A stretch of 64,000 nucleotides of DNA from Branchiostoma floridae (Eukaryota > Chordata > Leptocardii > Amphioxiformes > Branchiostomatidae), in assembly GCF_000003815.2 (NCBI RefSeq), contig NC_049987.1, forward strand, positions 1,661,299 to 1,725,298. The letters are read 5' to 3'. Of the stretch, positions 31,111 through 42,731 are shown piece after piece. Numbering within the stretch: the stretch's first letter is position 1; every line of letters begins with the position of its first letter. The notes beneath the pieces were generated by a model. It made no database searches. It saw only the letters and a program-made list of their open reading frames with translations, and was not told where the DNA came from. The translations under genes were made by a program, and so were the position numbers.

Positions 31111-32310
31111 TTGTTTTCTTTTGGCCTCCTGACGTGACCTTCCGTGACCCCGCACAGAGCCACACCTGTGCGCGTCAGCCGGAGAGTTAATTGAATCAAA
31201 GACCTAGCCAATCAGCGAAGAGGAGGCCAAAAGCTAATTAATATTCATCAGGGGGGCCTCATTATCCCGTATATAGCAGTGTTCCCGCCAGGGAGAGCGA
31301 AGCCCGCCTAAGGCTCTCGCATTTTAGACTATTCAGAAGGCTTTATATTGTATCAGTTCTTAGGGGCATATCTATGATAATCGCAGCAGTCCTTTAACTT
31401 CTCTTCAGGAGTTTAGCGTAACACTATTTTAGGTCAAACCGTCAAAGGCAACTAAAAACAAACTTTAACGTTACTGAGTTCAACAGTACTTATAACTTGT
31501 TATCCGAAGTTGAAACGCTAGCGATGGTATTTTCGCTGCGCTGTTAGCTCCGTGCGACTGTTGTTGACGGTCTTATAACGGTATATTTTGCACCCCTGTA
31601 CCCTGGTATGAGTAACATTTGGTATAGATAGGCATAAGATAGTTGGTAAAATGATCCAAGTAAAATTTTTGGCATAAAGTGTACTGTAAAAGGCTTAATT
31701 ACAGCACTTTTTTTAGGGGAAATTGGTTTTCTTTCGTTCTCCATGCCATGACCTTTCGGACGTTCACCCCACAGAGCCGACATCTGCACCTGCGTCTAGC
31801 CGGCAGGAAGAGTTAATTCAATTCATGGTTCAGCCAATCAGCGAAGAGGAAAGCGAAGGCTAATTGATATTCATAAGCGGGACCAAACAATACGTTAACT
31901 TGAAGACTCAGGCCGTACAGACTGTGTCGGACAGGGGTCCGGGGGCCGCCGAATGTCCCTGGCGGGGTCCAGGGGCAGGGCCACTGTGGGGGGGGACCCA
32001 GGTGGGCGAAGCCCCCCCCCCCGAAGCTCTTGCATTTTAGACTATTGAAAAGGCTTCTTTTATCAGTTTTTTTAGGGCCATATCTACGATAATCGTTGCA
32101 GTCACTTACTTCTCTTCAGCAGTTTGACTTTAAAATATTTCGGGTCAAAGCTTCAAAGACAACTAAAACCTCATAAACAACAAACTTTACTTAGCTCAAC
32201 AGTATACAAAAATATTGTACGGGTTGCCATCCTTAGTTGAAGCGCTTATTTATAGCGCTAGTATCTTCGCTGCGCCGTTAGCCGCCGTGCGACTTTTGTT
32301 GACGGTCTGA
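31010..32310. repeat. Old tandem duplication (two units of about 600-700 bp)
   Basis: Unit 1 (31010-31575) and unit 2 (31615-32310) share in order GGTATAGATA, TTGACATAAA/TTGGCATAAA, CCAATCAGCGAAGAGGA, GCATTTTAGACTATT, GATAATCG, CTTCTCTTCAG and TTCGCTGCGC(T/C)GTTAGC, ending GTTGACGGTCT. They are clearly diverged. Unit 2 has an extra GC-rich stretch (31935-32030: GGGGTCCGGGGGCC, poly-G and poly-C). Unit 1 begins with the tail of a 162-bp repeat. I see no gene in either. Confidence 0.8.
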
Positions 32311-32319
32311 TATCCCTAC

Positions 32320-33395
32320 GTCGCCGCCTCGCTGATATTCCCACGGACATGTTTCAAGAAAAATACCCAGCAAAAAACGCTGTTCTGCGTCAAATTCTAT
32401 TCTATAAAACATGTGGGACTCAGTGTTACAGTCTGAATATTTTGTAGAAGCACCGCTGTAGGAAAGAAGGTCCAAGCAATGTAAAACATCACGTAGCATG
32501 AAATTCGCTGTCAACTGGCACACAGCACATGACTGTTTGAAACTCTAAGTCTAATCAACAGCCGTGTTTGATTGATAGCCGGCGGTCCTTTGATGAAGTC
32601 AGCGAAAGGTGCGTTAGTTAGAAAATCTGCGTTTAGTTTTGATACGTAATTATAAGTTAGACAGTGGCGAGAATGATTATTTTCTCATCAGTATTTCTCT
32701 TCAGAATTATTTGAACTTAATTGTACATCTAAACAATTGGCTTACCTGTGCAATGTTTATATGATTAATGATCAGTGTACTGAAATCATGTGTAACGTAT
32801 AGCTCCTAGTCAATAGATCAGCATTTTCTCTATAGTGACCACCTGTCTATAGTGGCCACATTTCCTAGTGCTGTTGTTGTTTGACATAAACTTTGAACAT
32901 TTAAATTGTAAGTAACTTTAAAATGCCAGAGTTTCAGCCCAATAAAACACTCTCAGCGCCAGGGTATGAACAGACTGACCAGACAGACGAAAATAAATCC
33001 TCGAACAAGGTTCAATCGTATCTTCCGGGTCTGGCAGGAAGTTGTTCAACTAAAATAAGAATAGGCTCGATGGCTGTTTGCATACAAAGTAAAACAGTTT
33101 AACAGTTTTACAGTACCTGCACCTGCTTGATAATTATTAAATCGTATGCCCTACTTGAATAAAAAAAGTTCACTGCAATAATAAATGTACCCACATCACA
33201 AGGAGCTTATACTTTTTTAAACTTACACCTAGTTATCGTACTGAAAATTGTTAATGAAAATTGTTAATGACATTACAATTTTCAGTCATGATGAAAATTT
33301 TCTGAATGGAAGGTGTGATTATTGTCATTTTCTGAAAAATAGAAGCAAGCTCTGTTTTTACCTGGAATCAGTTCACAATACCAGTCCACTTTGGG
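32320..33395. other. No gene recognised
   Basis: AT-rich sequence without domains or terminal repeats that I can see. Confidence 0.4.
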
Positions 33396-33409
33396 GAATA
33401 ATGCACTGT

Positions 33410-33530
33410 TAAGAGGATGTTCCATTTTTGCGCAGGGGTGATTTGGAACAGTCCAATGTTACGTGGGAAGGGGTATGGCTGAAATATGCTGTATTTGCTC
33501 TTAAGCAAATGTCGGCCTTTCTAGTTCCTT
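33410..33530. repeat. Solitary end of the 130-bp repeat family
   Basis: GTTCCATTTTTGCGCAGGGG, GGTATGGCTGAAATATGCTG and AAGCAAATGTCGGCCTTTCT match 30336-30441 in order, with substitutions. It marks a second insertion or a displaced end of that family. Confidence 0.75.
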
Positions 33531-33539
33531 CTTTAATCG

Positions 33540-34690
33540 TACATCGTATCGTATATCAACTCAAACCTTTGTGCAGCATCAGTTCAGTTCAGTTTCAGTG
33601 CAACATAATTGACCTTTAAAGAATTGGAAATTAAAACTCTGTAGCTAATCTCTTCTGTTTAGATGTTTGGGGGATAATCTGACAGAGGATATAGGGGACG
33701 TCTTCTTCCAAAAAACTGACACCGGTCCCCTTCTTCGCTCAGCGCGCCTCCTGCTGTTGGTGATCCTGCTGGACAGTCGAACCTGGCTCCGTAAAGACTA
33801 CATCGATCAAATAATTCTATCGAGCCCACATTGTTCTAAACGAAGATCCACCAACGGATGGACTTTTCTTTATTTTGCCACCGATTCTATGGCCTCGACT
33901 CGGCCCTGTGCGTATTTCTGCCTCTGGCAGTTTCTTGGAGTGAAACATCTCTATTGTGGTTGGATTCCGTTGGAAGGTGCTTAGACACCACCTGTTTCAA
34001 GTAGGTCATGTCTGAGTGGATGAACGGTGACTGCAGTGTGTCCTTGTTCTTTGCACATTATCAATTGATTGATTTTGCCTGGATAGGCATTGTTTGTTCT
34101 TACAACTGAAATATTTTATGCAGTGCCATGAAAAACTTTTAGCAATTTCCCATAGGATATGTGGATTAGCTGTATCCCTATCAATATGATAATTCTAATG
34201 GTTTTCTAAGTAAACAAATGATTTGCCCTGTAATAATTGGTGTATTGAACTTCCATTAAGCCTTTCCCTGAGGAAACGTCGCTGTAATAAAAGACATTGC
34301 AATTAATCTATGGTCAGATTTAAAACTATGGTCTGATTTAAAATCTTCAATAATATATTTGTTTACCCTATTGATCAGTGCAAAACTAACTAAGAAATAA
34401 TCTAATCTACTCGCTTGATTTTTGCGCTGCCAAGTATATCCGTTATTATCAGAGTGTCGAAAACGTCATACGTCATCGGTGCAGTGCGGTAAGATGTTAC
34501 ATAGCGGTACGTTGCTCTCCTAACGTTTACTGGCGGCAGGGATAGCCTTCCTTCTTAATCAAAAACTAACAACTAGCCAATGACATGCATAGTCTATAGA
34601 TATTATCTGCATCAAATCAAAGTTTGTAGGAACACTGATAGCGTCACATCCCCGTCCTTACGTTTACTGGCGGCAGGGGCATCCTTACAG
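33540..34690. other. No confident gene
   Basis: An open plus-strand frame at 33667-33984 (105 codons, MGDNLTEDIGDVFFQKTDTG) has no recognisable domain. Two copies of ACGTTTACTGGCGGCAGGG lie at about 34524 and 34661, 137 bp apart. Nothing else stands out. Confidence 0.4.
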
Positions 34691-34696
34691 ACATAG

Positions 34697-35103
34697 TCAT
34701 TGGGGTATGTGACGTTGCTTTGTAGCCCGAAACTCCTTGAGGGCCAGGCAGGAGTCGAGCTGTTCTGTTGCTGTCCCTTCGATGCCGATCCTCATCAGCA
34801 CGGTCAGATTCTCATCCGTCAGATGCGCTCTACTCTTCGTTTCCATGCGGTTCTGCACACTGACGGCTGTCTCTGCTATTTTTCTGGTCGGTTCTCTCCT
34901 TTTCTTTCCCAATACTCCTAAAGCGCCCAAAGCTTTCCGCAAGGTCTGGAGTATGAAACCGCGAGAGCCAGCTTCGACAGGAAAATATTGCGTCTTTCCT
35001 TGGAGCTATTCACTATCTCTACTTCAATACATTCCTTTCGTGTGCGTCTTTTATCCAGGATTCCCAGGTACTTAGCATGGCGTGATGACATGATCTTTAC
35101 CAA
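34697..35103 (-). pseudogene. hAT transposase C-terminal fragment
   Basis: Two overlapping minus-strand frames give CGKLWAL followed by KKRREPTRKIAETAVSVQNR, METKSRAHLTDENLTVLMRI and GIEGTATEQLD. In hAT transposases the dimerisation region reads ERxFSxxxRIKTKxRxxLxxExLxxLMxIxxxG. Here AVSVQNRMETKSRAHLTDENLTVLMRI fits that pattern at the C-terminal half. A frameshift near 34930 separates the pieces. The DDE residues and the W-box are absent, so this is a terminal fragment. Confidence 0.65.
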
Positions 35104-35109
35104 GCCAGG

Positions 35110-35894
35110 GAAGGTACTACTCGAGAGTTGTGTACACTTTATTTAAATATAAAATACTCTGCATTCATCTGTGTTGACCACGAGTTTCCGTCTAGCGGGG
35201 AAGATGTGCTCTGGTATGGATGTTACGACCGAAGCGTTGTCAGCAATTCTGAAAGCTTTCATACAGAAGTAATACATTTTGCAGCAGATATGGCATTATT
35301 CTGAGAGGAATGCTGTATTTTGCTGACATTTTCTATGCTGCTATGTATACGTCTAAGCCAAAGGCATTTCTTTCTGGCTTCCAGCATCAGATGAAGATAT
35401 CGGAACAACATGGAGTAGGTTCCTGTTGTCCAGGTTGAACATGAGATCCTCTTGACCGACCCATGGGGTCACACAGCCACTTGCACAGTCGGAAGTACAG
35501 ATTCTGTAGTAAACTTAGGTAAGAAAGTAAACATATTTTAAAAGAGCATAATAAAATATAGACATACATTGTTATAAGCTTATAAATGAGCAACAAAAAG
35601 AAATATTACCGATACATTACAGGCAAGAAAAAATAGAAATACTGAACACAATTGTATGAAGCTATGTACAAGCGTGTGCATATCCTGGAACACGCTCTCA
35701 TTATCCATTTATGTCATTTATTTTGTTTTACCAGGTGTGCACACTCAGGACTAAAGCCATGTTTTTCAGGAGAACCTGGGTACACCAAACTTCAAACATT
35801 CAATTCGAAAAACGTAGCACAATTACATAAAATATCACAACAATGCAAGATCAAATTAAATTTCTATCTATGCATGGTAAGTTTCGTATTAAAA
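35110..35894. other. No gene recognised
   Basis: Only short frames without domains. Confidence 0.4.
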
Positions 35895-36461
35895 TCAGTC
35901 TTTTTTCGAAATCTGTCCACGGTTGAATTCCTTTAACTTACTGGAACGCCGTTGTAATACGGTAAGCTTATTCCAAAGTGTTCGACCATTGTGTTGTATG
36001 CTGCCTTTGAACGACTGCATATTACTCTGGGGTATGTGTAATAGGTGGGTGTCCCAACTTGTGAAGACCCTCAATGCAAAACGCGTTCTCACTCTCAGGA
36101 CAGGCAGCGGCATCCACAAGAACATCAACCAGTAGGAAGGTGACTGTCCGGATTCTATCAGCGAACTCGTTCCAGTCTTAGGGAGACTCCTCTGCACACT
36201 CCGCTCACGCTTACGCTGATACTTCCCCAGTGTCTTGAAGGTACCTGCTGACCTCGGGAGGCTGAAAAAGTCCGCTTCCCTCTTTAGCAGGTCACTGTGC
36301 CAGGGCAGATGAACTCTGTTGGCCTTCCCCTTCAGCCACAGATGCCAACATTCTGTGTCCTTATTAGTACTCACAGGTTCCATGAATACAGTAGGCCCGC
36401 ATGTACGTGTCAGTCGGTCCAGGCAAGGGTCATTTGCCTTGGTGACTTCCACACGCTTCAA
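35895..36461 (-). pseudogene. LINE ORF2 terminal fragment within a 188-codon frame
   Basis: The C-terminal quarter of this minus-strand frame reads DTHLLHIPQSNMQSFKGSIQ, then GRTLWNKLTVLQRRSSKLKE and FNR. The order N-x-x-x-FK, WNxL, SSxLKxF is the end motif of many LINE ORF2 proteins. The upstream part (MKRVEVTKANDPCLDRLTRT onward) has a plausible composition but no domain that I recognise. It may be unrelated sequence read through. No RT core is nearby. Confidence 0.5.
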
Positions 36462-37515
36462 ATATCAGCCATACATGTTCATCTCGCAGCATTATTAGGC
36501 CGAGTAAGTTCCTCAGTCTGTGTGCGCACACCCCGTCCCACGTCGGCGGTATACCACCTGTAAAATACAAAAATGCAAAAACGTCGTTTATAGCACGGGC
36601 ACTATATAACCTACTAATACGTGTATGAAGTAGAATATGGCAAGTACCAAGTACTCTGCGTAACTAAGGTGGTCCAGGCCATGTTACAGCTATCACTTGG
36701 GGTCGGAGTGAAAATGGGTATAAGTCAGCCATACGCATTTCAAATTGACTCAAATTTGCAGGAGGGTTAGATTGGATGTGTATCGTTGCGTCTAAGTAAT
36801 TTTGGTATTGATATATTGTATTAATTCGTTTGTTTTAATAAATCAATAAAGTCATTTTTGGGGGTAGAAAATGTAGTTTAAAGAACCATTCCTAAAGTTC
36901 AATACTTGTGTTTTTTTGTGTATAGCTGCTAATACTTACCTTTGAACAAAAACTGGGTGATTATAATGATACTATATTTCCTTCTCCTGAAAAATCATTA
37001 TTTGTCTATGTTATTGATGGATATTTTAGGGTAGTTCTTTTCCTTCTGGCTTATATAAAATCTACGGAATCATTTTCCTAGTTTTTTGGCTGTTTTTAGA
37101 GTAGACAAGGACATGGTCGATCATCAAACGTTATTTTGGTCTTTCCTGAAAGGTTACTATAGTCCTTTAAACTGGTTTAAAGTTTGTACTATAAATTTTA
37201 CCTACAGAGGCATGTTCTCCAACCAATCAATCTGACAGCCTAATTACTTAGTTTATTTAGCACCTCCTTGAGAAGCAATTATAAGTAATTGACACTTGCA
37301 TCGGGGCTCAGCTGGTGCTATTGTTATGCGTAGTGTGGTCTGTCAGGTTTGTCTTGCGCTTTTCACCTTACCATACTCCAATGCCCATCCAAAAGTTTTT
37401 TTAAACACAAAATAATGACCTGAAAAGACAACTGTAAAACTTACAAAAGTTACATTTCGATTAATGAAGGCCCAGGAATTCCTTTTGTTTCCTTTAGCAG
37501 TCGAAGTACTGTTCA

Positions 37516-37632
37516 NNNNNNNNNNNNNNNNNNNNNNNNNNNNNNNNNNNNNNNNNNNNNNNNNNNNNNNNNNNNNNNNNNNNNNNNNNNNNNNNNNNNN
37601 NNNNNNNNNNNNNNNNNNNNNNNNNNNNNNNN
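37516..37632. other. Assembly gap (117 N)
   Basis: A sized gap in non-coding sequence. Confidence 0.99.
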
Positions 37633-38249
37633 TCATCGATATTTTGCTTCATTCAGTGTCCCGGGGCTGTAGTGAGACCCCAGGAATAGACAGTTGAAGA
37701 TCGGCAGCGCATAGTGTGAAAAAGACTTTACATAGAATGTAGTACATGTAATAGGAAAATTTGAATATGAGTCAATCGGCAATACACATTGTAACAACAG
37801 AGTAGACATTATTACTAGTAATCAGTTTGAGTTGGTCATGTCCATTGTATGATGCAATACAGATAATTTCTGCAACAATTTGAATTGATAAAGGTGATAT
37901 AGAGTTTGAAAAAAAGGTACCTTCAATTTGGTCTTTAAAAAGCTACATTTTTTGCGATTGTAGAGCATCTGCTAAAAGACTCTTCTGAAAAGAATACACA
38001 TAAAATATTTCGATTTTGTTATAACTTTATGTGAGCACTATTCATTCATATATTTGTCATTATACACGCGTACGGCACCGCACATGTCTATCTCGCTATT
38101 AAAGACTGATCGACACCATAGCCGAACGTTTTATAACATTTTGGAGGGCTGATAAGAAGGAATACCATCTAAACCAACGTTTGAATTACAAATGTGCAAC
38201 AATATATTGTGATAAATACTAGTAGTGAAAAAAGGAAATAGAAAATTAC

Positions 38250-38326
38250 ACCAACTCGGTTTCGAACCCAGGTCAAAACAAAGTTCACATGTAGTATCAA
38301 ACCCTTACCAACTAAGCCACAAAGAC
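38250..38326 (-). repeat. tRNA-like sequence (pseudo-tRNA or SINE head)
   Basis: On the minus strand, TGGCTTAGTTGG (rc 38319-38308) is a perfect A-box match and GGGTTCGAAACC (rc 38269-38258) is a good B-box, 38 bases apart, as in a tRNA. The T-arm loop GTTCGAA is intact. The acceptor and anticodon stems do not pair convincingly, so I call it a decayed tRNA or a SINE promoter rather than a functional tRNA gene. Confidence 0.5.
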
Positions 38327-39253
38327 TTGTGCTGGAAGCGGGGTAATTCCGATGTACATGTACAAAGTCTGTTGTTTTAGTATTGTTTGTGCTTGATTGG
38401 AGAACAAAAGATCATTGTCCTCCTCTGGCTGGGAAAGTTGTTTTTACCAAAGGAATTAGACAATAATCGGAGCCGATTCGCAGCTGCCTGTCTGGGAATT
38501 TTGTCTTAGAGAAAGAGTTACGTGTAGCTATTTTGTGCGGTTTCAACCAGGTGAAATTAATAAAAGCATCCTTGAAGCATCCACGACAAATTTTTCGCCA
38601 TCAGTGCAAAGGTTCTTCTCTGACTTGAGACAATAACGTTAACTGTCTAGACAATATGTTCACAAAAGCAACAACTGAAATATTGAGGTTAAAACCCTAA
38701 CCCTTATTTAACCTCCTTGGAAATATTGTGTATTGGATAAGATCACGCAAAAATATCTTTAATACTCGTGTAGGATGATATGCCGAATTGAAACTTTTTC
38801 AGACATTTTTTGGAAGTCTTAGTTTTCACGTACACAGTCAAGGTTATTTTTGATTTATAGACAAATAGTATGAACTACACAATAACCGCAGGTCTGTACA
38901 TAAGATAAAATATTACATGCTTTATTTCTAGTCACAAAACGAACAAGTACACATTAGCACATACAGCCCTGTCTTGTCCTTTGCTTTGTATTTGCTGGGC
39001 CATCTTGGAAATGGAGTCCGGGGGTAAAGCAATTAACTCACCAGGGGAAATTAGCACGTGATTGGGATGCAAAACAGCAGGCGGGACACTAGGAGGGGAA
39101 CTACTGCATATTTACAAGCACCTAACTCGCACTTGATTCATTACAATATTCAAGTACCTAATCATCATATTTAAATGAGGCATTTGGCAAGACAGGCCTG
39201 GGCCACCTTAGTCGCGCAGAGTAATTGTTATCCAGCTGCATTGCGTTTACGTA

Positions 39254-40188
39254 GTATTACCTAACGCCTAACTTGCGGTAGACAGCTTGCGTCCAATGGA
39301 AGGCGCACCCCTCCTTGTCTTCCCCTTGAACACACTGCCTGCCACAGCTCCTGCTCAAAATCCATGTGAACGTCCTCACCTTCGGTTCCCAGTCTCTTGG
39401 TAGCATTCTTAGAATATCCTTCAGAACCTGAAAAGACAAGAAATAAATGATCATAGTACTCTGCTAAATTTTCTTACAACAGAATACACGAATAAAATTT
39501 TCAAGACTTTGTTGGATTAACAATATATAGGGGTAAATATCCGATTCGAATGAATTATCAGAGTGTTTTTTTTTATTGCTCAAAGTAAAACATTCATTCA
39601 TTGTTGCAATCCGTCTTGTCATTGTTGGCCACAAAGACTACTTGCAGTTTGACCTGCTTCTCGTTGTCATCTTCCATGACGAACGCATGGATATGTCGAA
39701 GACCTGATAAAACGGACGTCGCACCTTTTTGAACGTTCCGTCCATGTACCAGGTCTTCGCCCTCAGCCGGTAATCACTGACAAGGTACGGTGCCTGTCGA
39801 AGTGAATGTCTGACAGTTTTTACGAATACGCCAATGGCAGTAGAGCTGGTGACGTCCGGGCCATGCTCTTGATATTGCTGTGCGGAGAGCCCTCTCGTTG
39901 TCACTGGCCTCCCTCTAACTTGCTATGGATATGATGTATGGCAAAATACACTGTAGACAACGGTGTTGATCCCTCCGTCCACATACATCAGACTAAAGAA
40001 AATGGGGAGCTCTCCAGCGTTACTGTGCACTAAAGCACTAAGTGTTTAAACCTTTTCACCGTCACGTCGAGTAGTCCAAGATTGAAAGTCTTGTCCACTC
40101 CCAGCACTGTAACAACTGAATCACTTCAGGCCATGTGTCCGTTCGTCTGTATAACTGATGACAGCTGTTTTATGTTAGTGTAAGTTTC
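39254..40188 (-). pseudogene. Transposase-like last exon of copy A (MULE-type)
   Basis: The exon begins after an acceptor (CTTATTACAG) at 40188 with ETYTNIKQLSSVIQT, then VLGVDKTFNLGLLDVTVKRF, a broken segment, and DNERAL-like words. Next come AKTWYMDGTFKKVRRPFYQV, VLKDILRMLPRDWEPKV and finally GCAFHWTQAVYRKLGV. GVDKTFN opens one transposase-like domain shared with copy B. The DGTF and FHWTQ boxes are MULE hallmarks absent from copy B's exon, so two transposase relics appear fused. Frameshifts near 39905 and elsewhere make it inactive. Confidence 0.72.
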
Positions 40189-40429
40189 CTGTAATAAGGG
40201 AAAAATCAAATAAACAACAGGGTTATAATTGACAAAATATGGTCTGCATCTGAAGTAGTTGTACAATATCCCACTGGGTTGCCTTAATGTTTTTTTCGAT
40301 TAGTCTTGTCACTGTGTACAAATTACTTATGCGTGTAAAAAGGGGAACGAATGTTCAATTTTAGTTATAACTGAAGGAATACGATGCTCTACTTCAATAA
40401 ACGTGCATATATGACTTAGTAATACATTG

Positions 40430-40570
40430 TCGTAACCACTAAAGAACCTGGCGTGCAAATGTGTGGCCATCTGTTGCCTCCAGCTGCTGTACATGTTTGG
40501 CAACATCATGTTCGTAGCCAGGTGGTGTGTCTGTTTATTGTCAGGCACTATGGCCCATAAGGACAAACAG
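40430..40570 (-). pseudogene. Copy A internal exon, 3' part
   Basis: The minus strand encodes PPPGYEHDVAKHVQQLEATD and GHTFARQVL, aligned with copy B's PLPGSGQNGADHVNQMEVPD and LPFARHVI at 47785-47885. The matching 5' part of this exon lies at 41745-41870, on the other side of a LINE insertion. Confidence 0.55.
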
Positions 40571-40984
40571 TTGACAATACATTTGTCAGAGAACCGAGTC
40601 AGTCCAACACAAAGCTGGAGAGAACTCCTTTTTTTTAATCTCCTCCCTACGCTATGTACAACTGTGCCAAGAGCTATGAGGGTACCTACGACCCGTCCTT
40701 CCCTCCTAGCGTCTTTTTCAGGACTGCCTCTCTTGACCTACTTCTTCTCTATTCTTAGACATCTATTGGCCGATTCAAATCCTTCCAAGTGACTCCGTCA
40801 CAACATTTAAAACGACAATAATTTAGTACTTCTAATAGTCTAAAATAAAAATACTGGGTTTACACTGTATCTCGTGTACGTGGTCTGTGTACGACTTGAC
40901 AATAGTTATCCTAGAACGTACTTGTGGAAACAACATCTAGGTATAATTATCACTCTAATAATGTAAGGAGGCGAGTCACAAATG

Positions 40985-41740
40985 GGTGCGTCAGCTAAAG
41001 CCTCCTGACGTCAAAGGTGTCCAATCGCAACAATGCAAACAGCCAGCTGTTGCTGCTATATCTAGGTTGTGGCATAGTAATCTTACAGGCATCATGAAAA
41101 GCAACACTAATTCTCTGCAGCGTGGCAGCGCTGTGGTTAGACCACACTTGTGCACAGTACATAGAACAAAAATTCACCATGAATAGCAGTAGTTTGCCTT
41201 GGCAGAGTATTTGCCAAATGTTCTGGATATGGAGTTATCTTTCAGTATACAAATAGCGAGTTTGTACAAGTTTCTTTGGGCTTTTCAGTTTCCTTGACAC
41301 TGCTACTTTAGCCAGCATCTTGTACATCTTGTCGTACTCATCGTCGCACATACAGTCTGGGTCCACCCGCAATAACCAAAACCATATCCAGTTGCTTGAG
41401 TAACTGCTTTTTGGAAACAAAGGTATGTTACTGAATGGACATTGGGCAAAGGCGTGCCGTTGAGTTTCACAAAGCGGTGGCATTTCCTGCAACTGAATAA
41501 GGTGGCAGGGAAAATACTTACAGCTGGTTTTCTTGTCACAAAAAGTCACATCGTTTGCGAGGCAAAAGACCTCTCAAACATTGATCAATTTCTACATGGC
41601 CTATACAGAGGGGCAAATCAAGCAGACGCCGTCAGCATACAATAAATGATTTACAGGGACTTTGCCAAGAGTTTAGCTTCCCAGTAAGATCTGCAACATA
41701 CGTATTGAACAATAGCGGAAACAGTAGTGGACCGTGCCTC
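40985..41740 (-). pseudogene. LINE RT fragment inserted in copy A
   Basis: In the order expected for an RT, with frameshifts, the minus strand gives LLFPLLFNTYVADLTGKLNS, then YADGVCLICPS (YADD with the second Asp lost). It continues CHRFVKLNGTPLPNVHSVTY, DDEYDKMYKMLAKVAVSRKL and FCSMYCAQVWSNHSAATLQR, then PRYSSNSWLFALLRLDTFDV. The YADD, LNG, YLG and YCxxMYCAQLW-like boxes are typical of a non-LTR family distinct from the CR1-like copies above. It interrupts a homologous exon of copy A that is continuous in copy B. Confidence 0.8.
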
Positions 41741-41744
41741 TTTT

Positions 41745-41870
41745 ATGTCTCCCAGTACTGGTTGTTGTTTACTTGCTTCATGTTTGTAGCTTCCTCTTGC
41801 AACGGCAGTTGTCTGTTAGTGTACGTATTGCTATTTTTGGCACAACATACCAAGCTGTTACCCCTATAAT
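41745..41870 (-). pseudogene. Copy A internal exon, 5' part
   Basis: The minus strand gives LVCCAKNSNTYTNRQLPLQE followed by EATNMKQVNNNQ. This aligns with copy B's SLGFCAKHSVPYFE and VVRATYKHYVNNNWQCEA at 47890-47995. The reading then runs into the RT fragment, so the exon is split. Confidence 0.45.
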
Positions 41871-42199
41871 ATTAGACAAAAGAGCTTAAGGCATGTTCTC
41901 TTTCTGTTATAAATATTAGATTGCCTACAAAACTAAAGTTAATGTTATCTTTATTACAATGAACAAACACACAAGTGACTTGTCTGTATACCGCCTTGAA
42001 ATTTTGCAAATCTATGGGCAATAAAATATTAGTATGCCATTACAGTTGCATCATGTACTGATCTAAACAATATCTTGTCCTTGGTACAATTACATAAGAA
42101 TTAGTGTAAATGTGTAGCACTCCTCCACAGTCCCAAGTTTCTTTTCGTGGAGCCGTCCAAAATCAAATATCACTTATCAGATAGATAACTAAACCTACC

Positions 42200-42460
42200 G
42201 ATTTTTTAAATGTTTCTCCATACACAGAGTCTGGATCATTTTGACTTCCAAGGTGGTTGTTTGAACCATGACACTCTTCTCCTGCATCTGACGCTTTTGA
42301 TGTGCTGTAGTTGCTGTAGAGGTACCAGTGGCAGCTGTCTCCGATGGCCATCTTGGGTCTGTCGAACACAGTAAAGTCCATCACTTTCCTTTGTTACTAT
42401 TTGAGTTTTATTGTAATAGATCAATGTTTTAGGTAATGGCCCCTCGTCCACAAGTCACCC
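42200..42460 (-). pseudogene. Copy A exon 4 relic
   Basis: In two frames the minus strand encodes VDEGPLPKTLIYYNKTQIVT, KESDG and then MDFTVFDRPKMAIGDSCHWY, LYSNYSTSKASDAGEECHGS. The sequence aligns over about 250 bp with 48210-48480. A frameshift between the two segments is needed. The function is unknown; the words are specific to this element pair. Confidence 0.5.
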
Positions 42461-42595
42461 CACAGCTCGCTCTTCTTCCCCACCAGACGCCGAATATGGT
42501 TGTCACGTTGTTGATAAGGAAGGCGACGTCCTCATTCAGTCCACGAGGTACATTTTATAAATTAGTAACTTGCCCAGAAGAAAGTAGAACAGTGA

Positions 42596-42731
42596 TCAGT
42601 CTCGATAAGAACATGGGGCCCTTGGGCACTGGGATGCCACCCTAAGCAGTTAATCTTGTCCTCCGGCTCCTCCGACTCCTCCCTGACTGGACACAGCTCC
42701 TTGTCTTCCGGCCCCTCCCGGTACTTTCCTG
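42596..42731 (-). pseudogene. Copy A exon 3 relic (acidic)
   Basis: After an acceptor (TTATTTTCCAG, edge at about 42731) the minus strand encodes YREGPEDKELCPVREESEEP and EDKINC. The position and acceptor correspond to the 45-bp-repeat exon of copy B (49294-49697). There the charged repeat is expanded, whereas here only two or three EE(S/P) units remain. Confidence 0.45.

Larger units (their letters stand above)
36470..39245. other. No gene recognised; contains a 117-N gap
   Basis: AT-rich DNA with an assembly gap at 37516-37632. The only structured signal is the tRNA-like sequence near 38250-38326. Confidence 0.45.

Noticed and set aside
28858-31211. Several 90-196-codon minus-strand frames
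   Set aside because: They are translations of the 162-bp tandem repeat, whose period is close to a multiple of three; there is no start context or conservation.
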